Part shown: positions 27,460 to 34,629 of the stretch, piece after piece
Layout of the letters: every line of letters begins with the position of its first letter
How positions within the stretch are numbered: the first letter of the stretch is position 1
NCBI RefSeq assembly: GCF_030341905.1
Contig: NZ_JATAAF010000002.1
Location: forward strand, 62,001-126,000
Direction of reading: 5' to 3'
Origin: Porticoccus sp. W117
GTDB lineage: Bacteria > Pseudomonadota > Gammaproteobacteria > Pseudomonadales > Porticoccaceae
DNA length: 64,000 nt
Notes under the pieces: generated by a model
What the model was told of the DNA's origin: nothing
The model's database searches: none
What the model saw: only the letters and a program-made list of their open reading frames with translations
Made by a program: the position numbers and the translations under genes

Positions 27460-28119
27460 ATGAAGCTGATCACATTAATTATAATAAGCTTACTCTTCAC
27501 TCAATTCTCTCAAGGAAATGATATGTGGCCATTCGGGAAAAAGAAAATTTCAGTTGAAGAACAGCTTTCCAAAATACAAGAATGTGGAATCCATATGAAC
27601 TCGGATTCCACGCTTGAAGATTTATTTATTTGGGAAGACCGCAGCGCGATTGAATCAGCCCCGTATAAGCCAATAATCGAAGCTCTTGCCTCTGAAATAG
27701 AGAGAGAACCATATAGCCCCATTAGTAACAACCTATGGATGTGCGACTACGAAAGAATTGAGGATCATGGAGCTTATATCGAAATAATTGAACGATTAGA
27801 GCTTATGACTAACGGAGCTCTTGACCTTACTAATATCTCTGACTATGTGGATGTAGAAGAAGGTACGGCTTGGGTTCAGTTTGAATTTAGAGGAAAACAA
27901 ATAAAATGGGAAGCTACGGTCGATAATGATTGGCTAGACCCATACATAATCGTTAAATATGATGAGCTACTAAAGAGTTTGGGTGCTGATATCAGAATAT
28001 ACTCAAACCATACAGATTATGGTCAGGTAGCATTTTTTGCTGCGTTCTCATCAGCTGAGTTTCAATGTTATAAGAAGTTGAGCCCAATAAAACTGGAACT
28101 AATCGAAAACCAAACCTAA
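27460..28119 (+). CDS. Cassette 10: secreted or periplasmic protein, unknown function
   Basis: A 219-residue protein with an N-terminal signal peptide (MKLITLIIISLLFTQFSQG, cleavage about residue 19-20) followed by a mature acidic domain with many aromatic residues (TAWVQFEFRGKQIKWEATVDN). It is probably periplasmic. The ATG follows the cassette core by six bases without a ribosome-binding site. I cannot name a family. The stop codon overlaps the attC R'' core, as in cassettes 7 and 9. Confidence 0.72.
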   Translation: MKLITLIIISLLFTQFSQGNDMWPFGKKKISVEEQLSKIQECGIHMNSDSTLEDLFIWEDRSAIESAPYKPIIEALASEIEREPYSPISNNLWMCDYERIEDHGAYIEIIERLELMTNGALDLTNISDYVDVEEGTAWVQFEFRGKQIKWEATVDNDWLDPYIIVKYDELLKSLGADIRIYSNHTDYGQVAFFAAFSSAEFQCYKKLSPIKLELIENQT

Positions 28120-28206
28120 CAAGGTGCTCAAATTCGTTCCGGCGCTACGCGCCTCCACCGGACAGTCAAAGCTCCGCTTTGCCTGCCGTTTAGTACGGCG
28201 TTAACT
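28114..28206 (+). other. attC site of cassette 10
   Basis: The R'' core AAACCTAAC (ending 28120) is the reverse complement of the cassette 10 start GTTAGGTTT. R' GTTAACT is at 28200. Several short internal hairpins (GGCGCTACGCGCC) are present. Confidence 0.92.
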
Positions 28207-28219
28207 GCTTTAGGAAATC

Positions 28220-28528
28220 ATGAATCTATATACCGTAACAATAGGTTTTGAAGATCGTACAAGAGCAATAATGCAAGTAGAAGGAAACAATGAAATTGAA
28301 GCCTTAAATCGAGCTATTCGCGAAACAGAGGCTTTGGAAAATCACGATAGAGCTGCTATCGAAGAAACTCTTACTGAATTTCTCCGTATTACGCACTTGG
28401 CAATGGGGTACAAGGGTGTTTGGCTTTGGCATCATGTAAATTTCGATAATGAAGCCGTCGAAGATATTTATGGCGGTACTATTGTGCAAACTGATAGAAG
28501 CGGTGCCATTCGTGAAGCAAGCAGTTAA
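28220..28528 (+). CDS. Cassette 11 protein, unknown function
   Basis: A 102-residue soluble protein, beta-strand start (MNLYTVTIGFEDRTRAIMQV), a helix (EIEALNRAIRETEAL) and a beta-rich end (GVWLWHHVNFDNE). The ATG has an upstream AGGAA seven bases away. I do not recognise the family. Its stop TAA lies in the attC R'' core. Confidence 0.7.
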   Translation: MNLYTVTIGFEDRTRAIMQVEGNNEIEALNRAIRETEALENHDRAAIEETLTEFLRITHLAMGYKGVWLWHHVNFDNEAVEDIYGGTIVQTDRSGAIREASS

Positions 28529-28585
28529 CAAGGCGCTAAAGCAAGGACGCGCAAAAGACGCGCGCCGCTTAGCTTGGCGTTATGT
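28523..28585 (+). other. attC site of cassette 11
   Basis: AAGCAGTTAAC (ending 28529) is the reverse complement of the cassette 11 start GTTAACTGCTT over 11 bases. R' GTTATGT is at 28579. The arms GGACGCGC/GCGCGCC pair. Confidence 0.93.
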
Positions 28586-28592
28586 GTAAACA

Positions 28593-28763
28593 ATGAATAC
28601 TGAGCAGATACAAAAGAAGCTAGACGACCTCAATATTGAGGACAGATTAAAACTGCTGTTCCCAAAGGTGTTGAGCACAAACCCTTTGCTCAAAGCACAT
28701 GTAAAGTCATGCTTGTGGAGCCCAAAGGGGTTGTCAATACAGGTGATGCAGGTGGGCAGTTAA
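28593..28763 (+). CDS. Cassette 12: short frame, probably a truncated cassette gene
   Basis: A 56-codon frame, [20 protein letters not shown], beginning a few bases after the last recombination core. The first 20 residues form a charged helix; after about residue 25 the sequence loses obvious protein character. No attC follows, so the cassette lost its 3' end and is now fused to flanking chromosome. The original gene was probably longer or different downstream. Confidence 0.4.
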   Translation: MNTEQIQKKLDDLNIEDRLKLLFPKVLSTNPLLKAHVKSCLWSPKGLSIQVMQVGS

Positions 28764-28820
28764 CCGCTGATAATGACGTGTGGATTTAGCCCGGTTGTGC
28801 TTTTTTATGAATACAGTTCT

Positions 28821-29426
28821 ATGAATAAAATGCTGCTTGTTTCCGCCTTTTTTCTGATCCAGCCTTGCTTCGCTGACAGTTTTCAGCAGGATATGGTATC
28901 CGCCGCCATGGATCGCACCAAACAGCATGTTATCTACGACGGTTCCTACCGCGCTATCTCATACCCAAACGGCGATGTGCCGGCAAATATTGGTGTTTGT
29001 ACGGATGTGGTGATTCGCTGTTATCGCGCTCTGGGAGTAGATTTGCAGGTTTTAGTGCACGAGGATATGGTCACCAATTTTGCCGCTTATCCGTCGAAGC
29101 GCATTTGGGGATTGAATAAAACCGATAAAAATATCGACCACCGACGGGTGCCCAATCTGCAAACTTTTTTTGAGCGGCACGGAGAGGTGTTGCCAGTAAC
29201 GGAAAAGGCAGAAGATTACGCTCCGGGGGATTTGGTGACCTGGGTGTTGCCCGGCAATCTGCCCCATATTGGCATTGTCACCGATCGGCTATCGAAAACC
29301 AGTGGGACGCCGCTGATTGTTCACAATATTGGCTCCGGGCCGAGCCTGGACGATATGCTGTTTGCCTACGAGATTACCGGCCACTACCGCTATGTGCCGG
29401 AGGGGCATCTTTCAGAAAGTGAGTAG
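28821..29426 (+). CDS. DUF1287 domain protein (NlpC/P60-like fold), exported
   Basis: A 201-residue protein with a signal peptide (MNKMLLVSAFFLIQPCFA, cleavage before DSFQQ). The mature part contains the DUF1287 hallmarks: YDGSYRAISYPNGDVP, the cysteine-containing GVCTDVVIRCYRALGVDLQ, and APGDLVTWVLPGNLPHIGIV with a histidine, consistent with a Cys-His hydrolase of NlpC/P60-like fold. It is probably periplasmic and may act on cell-wall peptides or amide bonds; the substrate is unproven. The internal ATG at 28821 is preferred because it begins the signal peptide. It marks the chromosomal flank of the integron. Confidence 0.85.
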   Translation: MNKMLLVSAFFLIQPCFADSFQQDMVSAAMDRTKQHVIYDGSYRAISYPNGDVPANIGVCTDVVIRCYRALGVDLQVLVHEDMVTNFAAYPSKRIWGLNKTDKNIDHRRVPNLQTFFERHGEVLPVTEKAEDYAPGDLVTWVLPGNLPHIGIVTDRLSKTSGTPLIVHNIGSGPSLDDMLFAYEITGHYRYVPEGHLSESE

Positions 29427-29441
29427 GCCTTCGGCCGCTTA

Positions 29442-29531
29442 GTCATCTCCGCGCAGGCGGGGATCCATTGTGAATATGGCACTAAAGCCAGAAAATACGG
29501 TGGTCTATGGATGCCCGCCTTCGCGGGCATG
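29442..29531. repeat. Palindromic repeat (GTCATCTCCGCG...CGCGGGCATGAC)
   Basis: Left arm GTCATCTCCGCGCAGG, right arm CCGCCTTCGCGGGCATGAC. The GGCACTAAAGCCAG interior also occurs at 5461-5507. It is followed at 29553-29565 by GGGCAGTAGTACG, which resembles the right end of the MITE at 21.3 kb. Confidence 0.75.
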
Positions 29532-29606
29532 ACGGTAGAAAGAATGTCCCGGGCAGTAGTACGCTTTCGCAGGGATGACGATACTTTTGATTTTAAAATG
29601 CAAGGG

Positions 29607-30677
29607 CTACTGGTTTTTATTACGCTCAGCCAGCGCACCTTTAATCTTATCCCGCATATCCATCAGCGATTTTTCCGTGGTTTCCCAGCCAATGCACTTG
29701 TCGGTAATGGAAACGCCGTAGGCCATATCCGGGCCGGCTTTTTGGTTGCCTTCGTGCAGGTGGCTTTCCACCATAATGCCGATGATGGAGCTGTTGCCTT
29801 CGGCGATCTGGTTAGCGACATTGTCGATCACCAGTGGCTGCAACTCATGGTTCTTGTTGGAGTTGGCGTGGCTGCAATCCACCATGATGTTGGGGGTAAC
29901 GCCTGCTTGCAGAAGTTCTCGCTCGCACATGGATACGCTCACCGAGTCGTAGTTGGGCTTGCCATTGCCGCCGCGCAGCACAACGTGGCCGTAGGGGTTG
30001 CCGGCGGTTTCGATAATCGCCACCTGGCCCTGGCCGTTGATGCCCAAAAAGCGGTGTGGTTTGGACGACGACTGAATGGCGTGGATGGCGATTTCCAGGC
30101 CACCGTCGGTGCCGTTCTTAAAGCCTACGGCGGAAGACAGGCCACTGGCCATTTCCCGGTGAGTTTGCGATTCCGTGGTGCGGGCGCCAATGGCGGACCA
30201 GCTGATCAAATCCTGCATGTACTGGGGGGAGATAGGGTCCAGTGCTTCTGTCGAGGTGGGCAGGCCCATTTCGGATACATCCATCAACAGCTTGCGGCCA
30301 ATGCCCAGTCCGTCCTGAATCTTGAACGAGTCGTCCAGGTAAGGGTCGTTGATCAGGCCTTTCCAGCCCACGGTGGTGCGGGGCTTTTCAAAGTACACAC
30401 GCATCACCAGCAGCAGGGTGTCGTCCACTTTGGCGGCCAGTTCTTTCAGGCGTTGGGCGTATTCCATGGCCGCATCCACGTCGTGGATGGAGCAGGGGCC
30501 AACCACCACCATCATGCGGTGATCCTTGCGGTCGAGTATATTCTGAATGTCCTGGCGGCCTTTGCTCACCACGGCAGCAGCGGCGTCGCTGAGCGGTAGT
30601 TGCTCTTTCAGTTGCCGGGGGGTGATCAGGGTCTCTTGTGAGGCAATACGCAGGTTGTCTAACAGCTGTGGCGACAT
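29607..30677 (-). CDS. aroG: 3-deoxy-7-phosphoheptulonate (DAHP) synthase, class I
   Basis: Condenses phosphoenolpyruvate with erythrose 4-phosphate, the first step of the shikimate pathway. The 356-residue form from ATG (MSPQLLDNLRI) matches the family length of about 350; a TTG-initiated frame extends 16 codons upstream. Visible motifs are GPCSIHD, MRVYFEKPRTTVGWKGLINDP, GARTTESQ, GFKNGTDG, DCSHANS and GVMVESHLHEGNQ-type sequence (here GIMVESHLHEGNQ). Which of the AroF/G/H-type feedback classes it belongs to cannot be read by eye. It stands alone between repeats and the AddA-like gene. Confidence 0.94.
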   Translation of the reverse strand: MSPQLLDNLRIASQETLITPRQLKEQLPLSDAAAAVVSKGRQDIQNILDRKDHRMMVVVGPCSIHDVDAAMEYAQRLKELAAKVDDTLLLVMRVYFEKPRTTVGWKGLINDPYLDDSFKIQDGLGIGRKLLMDVSEMGLPTSTEALDPISPQYMQDLISWSAIGARTTESQTHREMASGLSSAVGFKNGTDGGLEIAIHAIQSSSKPHRFLGINGQGQVAIIETAGNPYGHVVLRGGNGKPNYDSVSVSMCERELLQAGVTPNIMVDCSHANSNKNHELQPLVIDNVANQIAEGNSSIIGIMVESHLHEGNQKAGPDMAYGVSITDKCIGWETTEKSLMDMRDKIKGALAERNKNQ

Positions 30678-30833
30678 GTCTTTTTTACATCCGTTGGTGC
30701 AGGTAATTTCAAAATAAGCAGGCAATACTAGGGAGACTGCGGGCTGCAGGGAAATAGCTAAAATTTATGATACTGGAATTTTTTGATGCCTATATTAATT
30801 GTGTCTCTTGAGGCTGTCATTGCTAACGCAGAT

Positions 30834-30925
30834 GTAGGGTGGATTAGCTGCGAAGCAGCGTAATCCACCGCAAACTTTGTCGATGCAACAATCTGGTGGA
30901 TTACGCTGACGCTAATCCACCCTAC
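30834..30925. repeat. Palindromic repeat (GTAGGGTGGATTAGC family), copy 1
   Basis: GTAGGGTGGATTAGC at the left end and its exact reverse complement GCTAATCCACCCTAC at the right end (to 30925), with inner TAATCCACC/GGTGGATTA arms. The right end contains the stop codon of the AddA-like gene. Confidence 0.9.
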
Positions 30926-33900
30926 GGGTTGGTAGTGCCAAATGGTACTTCTACCCAATAGGGTACCAGCGGGAAGTACAGCGCCAGACGCACGGGCAGG
31001 TTTTCCATGGCCGCAAACAACTTGCCGTAGTGCTGCAGTTGCGCCTGGTAATGACTTATCTGCTGTTGGCTAAAGTCATTTAGATCCTGCCCGCCAGCCG
31101 GTTGCGCGCTTTTGTAGTCCACAATCCAGCGTTCGCCATCGGCAATAAAGGTGCGGTCCACCACTGCCATCTTGTGGTTGTTGTTGGCGTTGTAGCCCAG
31201 TGCCAGTTCGCACTGGTTGTCCTGGTGGCGGTTATTGAGTATCCACTGGCCGCGGTCGTCAGCCAGGGTGTTGTTGAGGGCGGCGCTCAACTGGTCGATG
31301 GCGGCAGGCAGTGCATCTTGCGGTACCCCCAGTTGTTGCAGTTGCACTCGCCAGAATCCCTGTTGTTGCTCAATGCGTGCCTGATTCCACTGCGCTGTAC
31401 CTTCTGTCGCTACCTGTTGCAGGGTGCGATGCAGCACGGTGCCCACATGGCGGGCGCTGGGGTCTGGTTGTTCCGTTTCAGGATCCGCTTCATAGCCTTC
31501 AGCGCGGCCTCGGTAAGCCGCCAGCATGGAGTCGTTGTGATGTTGCTCAGGCTGCCAGCCGGGAGGCAGGCGGCTGAAATGGGTAAGGCTGGGAGTAGGT
31601 GATTCTTCTGCGGCCTGTTCTACGTGATGCAGTTGCACGGACTGTTCCAGCTCAGGCTCCAGTGCCATCCAAAGCGGTGCCAGCAGACTATTAATGGCCG
31701 GTGCTTTGTAGCCTTCTTTAGGATTGCTTTTCAGGTGGAACAGCAAATGCAGGTGCTTGATGGCGCGAGTGGCGCCCACGTAGATCACTCGGGCATTTTC
31801 CAGGCGGGTTTTCAGTTTGGCTTCCTGCTTCAAGTGTTCAAACAGCAAGTCGTCGCTGTCGCCGCTGGCCTGCAGTGGCCCCAAAAGCAATTGCGGCTGG
31901 CCGCTGTGGTCAATGCGCTCGCGCCACAACAGCATTTCGGTGTCGTTACCGGCGGTGGCTTTGTCGAGGCCGGGAATAATCACGGTGTCGAATTCCAGCC
32001 CCTTGGATTTGTGTATGGTCATCAGCTGCAATTGCGCGCTGCTGGTGGCTGGTGGTGTGGCGTACAAGTTGTCTACGGCTTGTGTAAAGGCCTGCCAGTC
32101 TTGCACTTCGCCTTCGCCGCTGTGTTCTTCCAGCAAGTCGAAGTAGCGGCGCACATGTTGCAGGTCACCGCTATCCAGCAGAGCCGCAGGCCCACCCAGA
32201 GCCAGCCAAATCCCTTCCAGCCAGGTGCGCAGGGGTTTGCGGCCACGCTGTTGCAAGCCTGCCAGTAAGGGCGGCACTGTACGGCTGAGTATGTCGCGGC
32301 CTTCCTCAGATAGCCCCTGCAAGTGCTGCCAGTGCATCAGTTGGCCCAGCAGCAGCGGGAAGTACTCCCCTTGGGTGATGGGGTTGGCGTCGCAGGTTTC
32401 TGTGGCCAGGCACTCAATATCTGCCAGCTGAAGGCCACACCAGGGGGCGCGCAGAATTGCCAGCCAGGCAATGCGGTCTGCCGGTGACAGCAGTGCTTTG
32501 GTGAGGCTGTGAACGTCAATCACCGCCATTTTGGTGGCCAGCGGTTCGATGTCGATGGCCTGCCAGGTCAACCCCGCCTGGTAGAGCGCGGGCAGGATAT
32601 CCCGCAAATGGCTGCGGCCGCGCACCAGTACGGCGATGGAGCCGTTTGGGTCTGCGCTTTGGGCGCTGTGGATTTTCTCAACCACCAGCTGTGCTTCCTG
32701 CTGTCGGCTGTCGGCGTCGACAATGGCGTCGATGGTGACTGCATCCCCCGGTAGTGATTCTTTAAACCCCACCGCATCGCTGTAGCGCACCGCACCGCGA
32801 CCGATGTCGTCCCGCTGGGGGAAGGCGCGGCGAAACAGCTGGTTGACCCATTCCACCAGGTTGTTTTGGGAACGGAAGTTGACGCTCAGGTCCAAAGGTT
32901 GCAGCTGAATATCGCCAATGGGATGGCGTCGGGCTTCCAGAAACAGGCCCACGTTGGCACTGCGGAATCCGTACAGGGATTGCATGCCGTCGCCGACGAT
33001 AAACAGACTTCGCCCATCATCCTGTTGCCAGCCAGCGGTAAGGCGGCGCAGCAGTTGCATCTGGCTGCTGGAAGTATCCTGAAATTCGTCCACCAGAATA
33101 TGGCGAATGCGGTAGTCCAGGCGCAGGGCGGTATCGCTGGGGTTGTCTTCTGTACCCAATGCACGCAGTGCGGCCAGGGTGATTTCGGTAAAGTCGCAGG
33201 CGTTGTTGCGCAAAAACACCAGGCTCAGGCGGGCGCTCAGTTGTGGCAACAGCTCGGTGAGCGCCTGCAGCACTTGCCATTGCTTTTGCGGGTAGTGGGG
33301 GTAAGGCAGGGTGAGTATGTCTTGCAGGGTTTCCAGCAGGCCATCCTGCTGCTGTAGTTCGCCAATCAGTGCCAGCAGTTGTTCCTTGCGCTCTTTGGGT
33401 TCGCCTTTGCCAGCCGGGAAGCCACTGCGCACATCGATGGTTTTGCGCCATTCGCCTTTGGCGGTGAACAGCAGCCCCAGAAGCACTTGCCAGATATAAC
33501 CATTGTCGCTGTCAGCCGGTGGCAGTTCGCAGATGCCTTGCAGCTGGCACAGAGGGTGGTCCGGGTTGCTGTTGGCCAGATTATTGGCCGCGTAGTCCAG
33601 TAATTGAGCCAGCTCACTGGCGTATGGCTGCAGTTGTTGCTGTGCTTGCTGCAGGGTTTCGGCAATGGTTTGCTGCAGTTGTTGTTCCAGGTAGGGGCGG
33701 GCGTCGCGCACGGAGAGGATATGACTGAGCCACTGCTCGCGTTTGGCCAGCAATCCGGACAGCAGGTTTTCCAGCCGTGGCATGTTGTTGTCCAGATGGC
33801 GCAGCAGGGTAGCCAGGGCGTTTGCCGTGCTTTCAGGAGCCGAATTTTCCAGTTCTTTCAGTAACTCGCGGACAGCCTCTTGGTAAAGCGCCTGAGGGTT

Positions 33901-34332
33901 GTCACTGGGCTGGGGCAGTTCGCCCAGGCCGTTTTCCAGTACCAGCTGCCGCGCCAGGTTGCGGCACAGACCGTCGATGGTCTGGATGCGCAGTCGGCTG
34001 GTGGCGGTGAGCAGTTGCCAGTTGTGTTCGGCATCTTTTTCCAACACCTTGCGGGCCAGCTCCCAGGTTTGTCGCTGGTAGCCGTTATCCGGTGCACTGG
34101 GTGATTGCGCCAATTGCAGTGCTTCCACAATGCGGTGACGCATTTCTGCGGCGGCTTTGCGAGTAAAGGTAATGGCGAGAACTTCTTCCGGGTGCTGGCA
34201 ACCCGCCAACAAGGTGAGTACCCGCTGGGTGAGCAGGCCGGTTTTGCCGGAACCGGCGGGCGCCGCCACCGCAAATGAACGGTTGGGGTCGAGGGCTTGT
34301 TGGCGCTGTTGGTGGTCGGCGGGTTGGCTAGT
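30922..34332 (-). CDS. UvrD/AddA-like helicase-nuclease
   Basis: A 1136-residue superfamily 1A helicase with a C-terminal PD-(D/E)XK nuclease, presumed to process DNA ends with the AddB-like partner encoded upstream. Helicase motifs: AAPAGSGKTGLLTQR (I), VDEFQDTSS (II), GDGMQSLYGFR (III), MTIHKSKGLEFDTVIIPG (V) and YVGATRAIKHL (VI). The nuclease motif is RWIVDYKSA. I chose the ATG beginning MTSQPADHQQ, since the 61 in-frame codons before it are repeat DNA. The TAG stop comes from a palindromic repeat. The gene pair corresponds to the AddAB-like pair found in proteobacteria lacking RecBCD. Confidence 0.9.
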   Translation of the reverse strand, partial: TSQPADHQQRQQALDPNRSFAVAAPAGSGKTGLLTQRVLTLLAGCQHPEEVLAITFTRKAAAEMRHRIVEALQLAQSPSAPDNGYQRQTWELARKVLEKDAEHNWQLLTATSRLRIQTIDGLCRNLARQLVLENGLGELPQPSDNPQALYQEAVRELLKELENSAPESTANALATLLRHLDNNMPRLENLLSGLLAKREQWLSHILSVRDARPYLEQQLQQTIAETLQQAQQQLQPYASELAQLLDYAANNLANSNPDHPLCQLQGICELPPADSDNGYIWQVLLGLLFTAKGEWRKTIDVRSGFPAGKGEPKERKEQLLALIGELQQQDGLLETLQDILTLPYPHYPQKQWQVLQALTELLPQLSARLSLVFLRNNACDFTEITLAALRALGTEDNPSDTALRLDYRIRHILVDEFQDTSSSQMQLLRRLTAGWQQDDGRSLFIVGDGMQSLYGFRSANVGLFLEARRHPIGDIQLQPLDLSVNFRSQNNLVEWVNQLFRRAFPQRDDIGRGAVRYSDAVGFKESLPGDAVTIDAIVDADSRQQEAQLVVEKIHSAQSADPNGSIAVLVRGRSHLRDILPALYQAGLTWQAIDIEPLATKMAVIDVHSLTKALLSPADRIAWLAILRAPWCGLQLADIECLATETCDANPITQGEYFPLLLGQLMHWQHLQGLSEEGRDILSRTVPPLLAGLQQRGRKPLRTWLEGIWLALGGPAALLDSGDLQHVRRYFDLLEEHSGEGEVQDWQAFTQAVDNLYATPPATSSAQLQLMTIHKSKGLEFDTVIIPGLDKATAGNDTEMLLWRERIDHSGQPQLLLGPLQASGDSDDLLFEHLKQEAKLKTRLENARVIYVGATRAIKHLHLLFHLKSNPKEGYKAPAINSLLAPLWMALEPELEQSVQLHHVEQAAEESPTPSLTHFSRLPPGWQPEQHHNDSMLAAYRGRAEGYEADPETEQPDPSARHVGTVLHRTLQQVATEGTAQWNQARIEQQQGFWRVQLQQLGVPQDALPAAIDQLSAALNNTLADDRGQWILNNRHQDNQCELALGYNANNNHKMAVVDRTFIADGERWIVDYKSAQPAGGQDLNDFSQQQISHYQAQLQHYGKLFAAMENLPVRLALYFPLVPYWVEVPFGTTNP

Positions 34333-34353
34333 CATTATTGTGTACGGTGATTT

Positions 34354-34458
34354 GGCGCGTTCGGGGTGGCTTTTCAAAACACGCCGTGCATACGTCCCTG
34401 TAGGCTCGACAGCAGCATCCATGCTGCTGACGGTTTTGAAAAGCCACCCCAAACACGC
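34354..34458. repeat. Palindromic repeat (CATACGTCCCTGTAGGCTCGAC family), copy 1
   Basis: The arms GGGGTGGCTTTTCAAAAC and GTTTTGAAAAGCCACCCC are exact reverse complements. They enclose CATACGTCCCTGTAGGCTCG and a GCAGCATCCATGCTGC hairpin. A diverged copy is at 45722-45831. Confidence 0.85.
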
Positions 34459-34526
34459 CTCGTAATCTAGGGTGGATCCCCGAAGGAGTGGTTCCGGTAG
34501 TGCTTGCTGTGACACTGTCTGAGGCC

Positions 34527-34621
34527 GTCATTGCGAGGAGCGCAGCGACGCGGCAATCTCCAAGCCTTGGTGTATTGGCCAGGAGATCGCCGCAGTCGCT
34601 TCGCTCCTTCGCGATGACGGT
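34527..34621. repeat. Palindromic repeat (GTCATTGCGAGGAGCGCAGCG family)
   Basis: Left arm CCGTCATTGCGAGGAGCG, right arm CGCTCCTTCGCGATGACGG. Inner arms GCGGCAATCTCC and GGAGATCGCCGC. Related to the repeat nested at 21141-21235. Confidence 0.85.
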
Positions 34622-34629
34622 ATTAAAAA

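Larger units (their letters stand above)
22672..28763 (+). mobile_element. Integron cassette array, 12 cassettes and 11 attC sites
   Basis: Twelve cassettes are bounded by GTTRRRY-like core sites at 22672, 23272, 23755, 24115, 24661, 25069, 25525, 26070, 26622, 27447, 28200 and 28579. For ten of the eleven with an attC, the R'' core is the exact reverse complement (8 or more bases) of the same cassette's first bases, which proves the boundaries. Each cassette holds one short gene on the plus strand, with almost no spacer and AT-rich codon use unlike the flanking chromosome. The last cassette has no attC. Confidence 0.95.

Noticed and set aside
22672-28585. Regularly spaced imperfect repeats that might look like a CRISPR array
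   Set aside because: Spacing is 300-800 bases with a gene in each interval, the repeats are imperfect palindromes with GTTRRRY cores, and an integron integrase is adjacent. They are attC sites.
29607-30599. Plus-strand frame opposite DAHP synthase
   Set aside because: All conserved DAHP synthase motifs lie on the minus strand.
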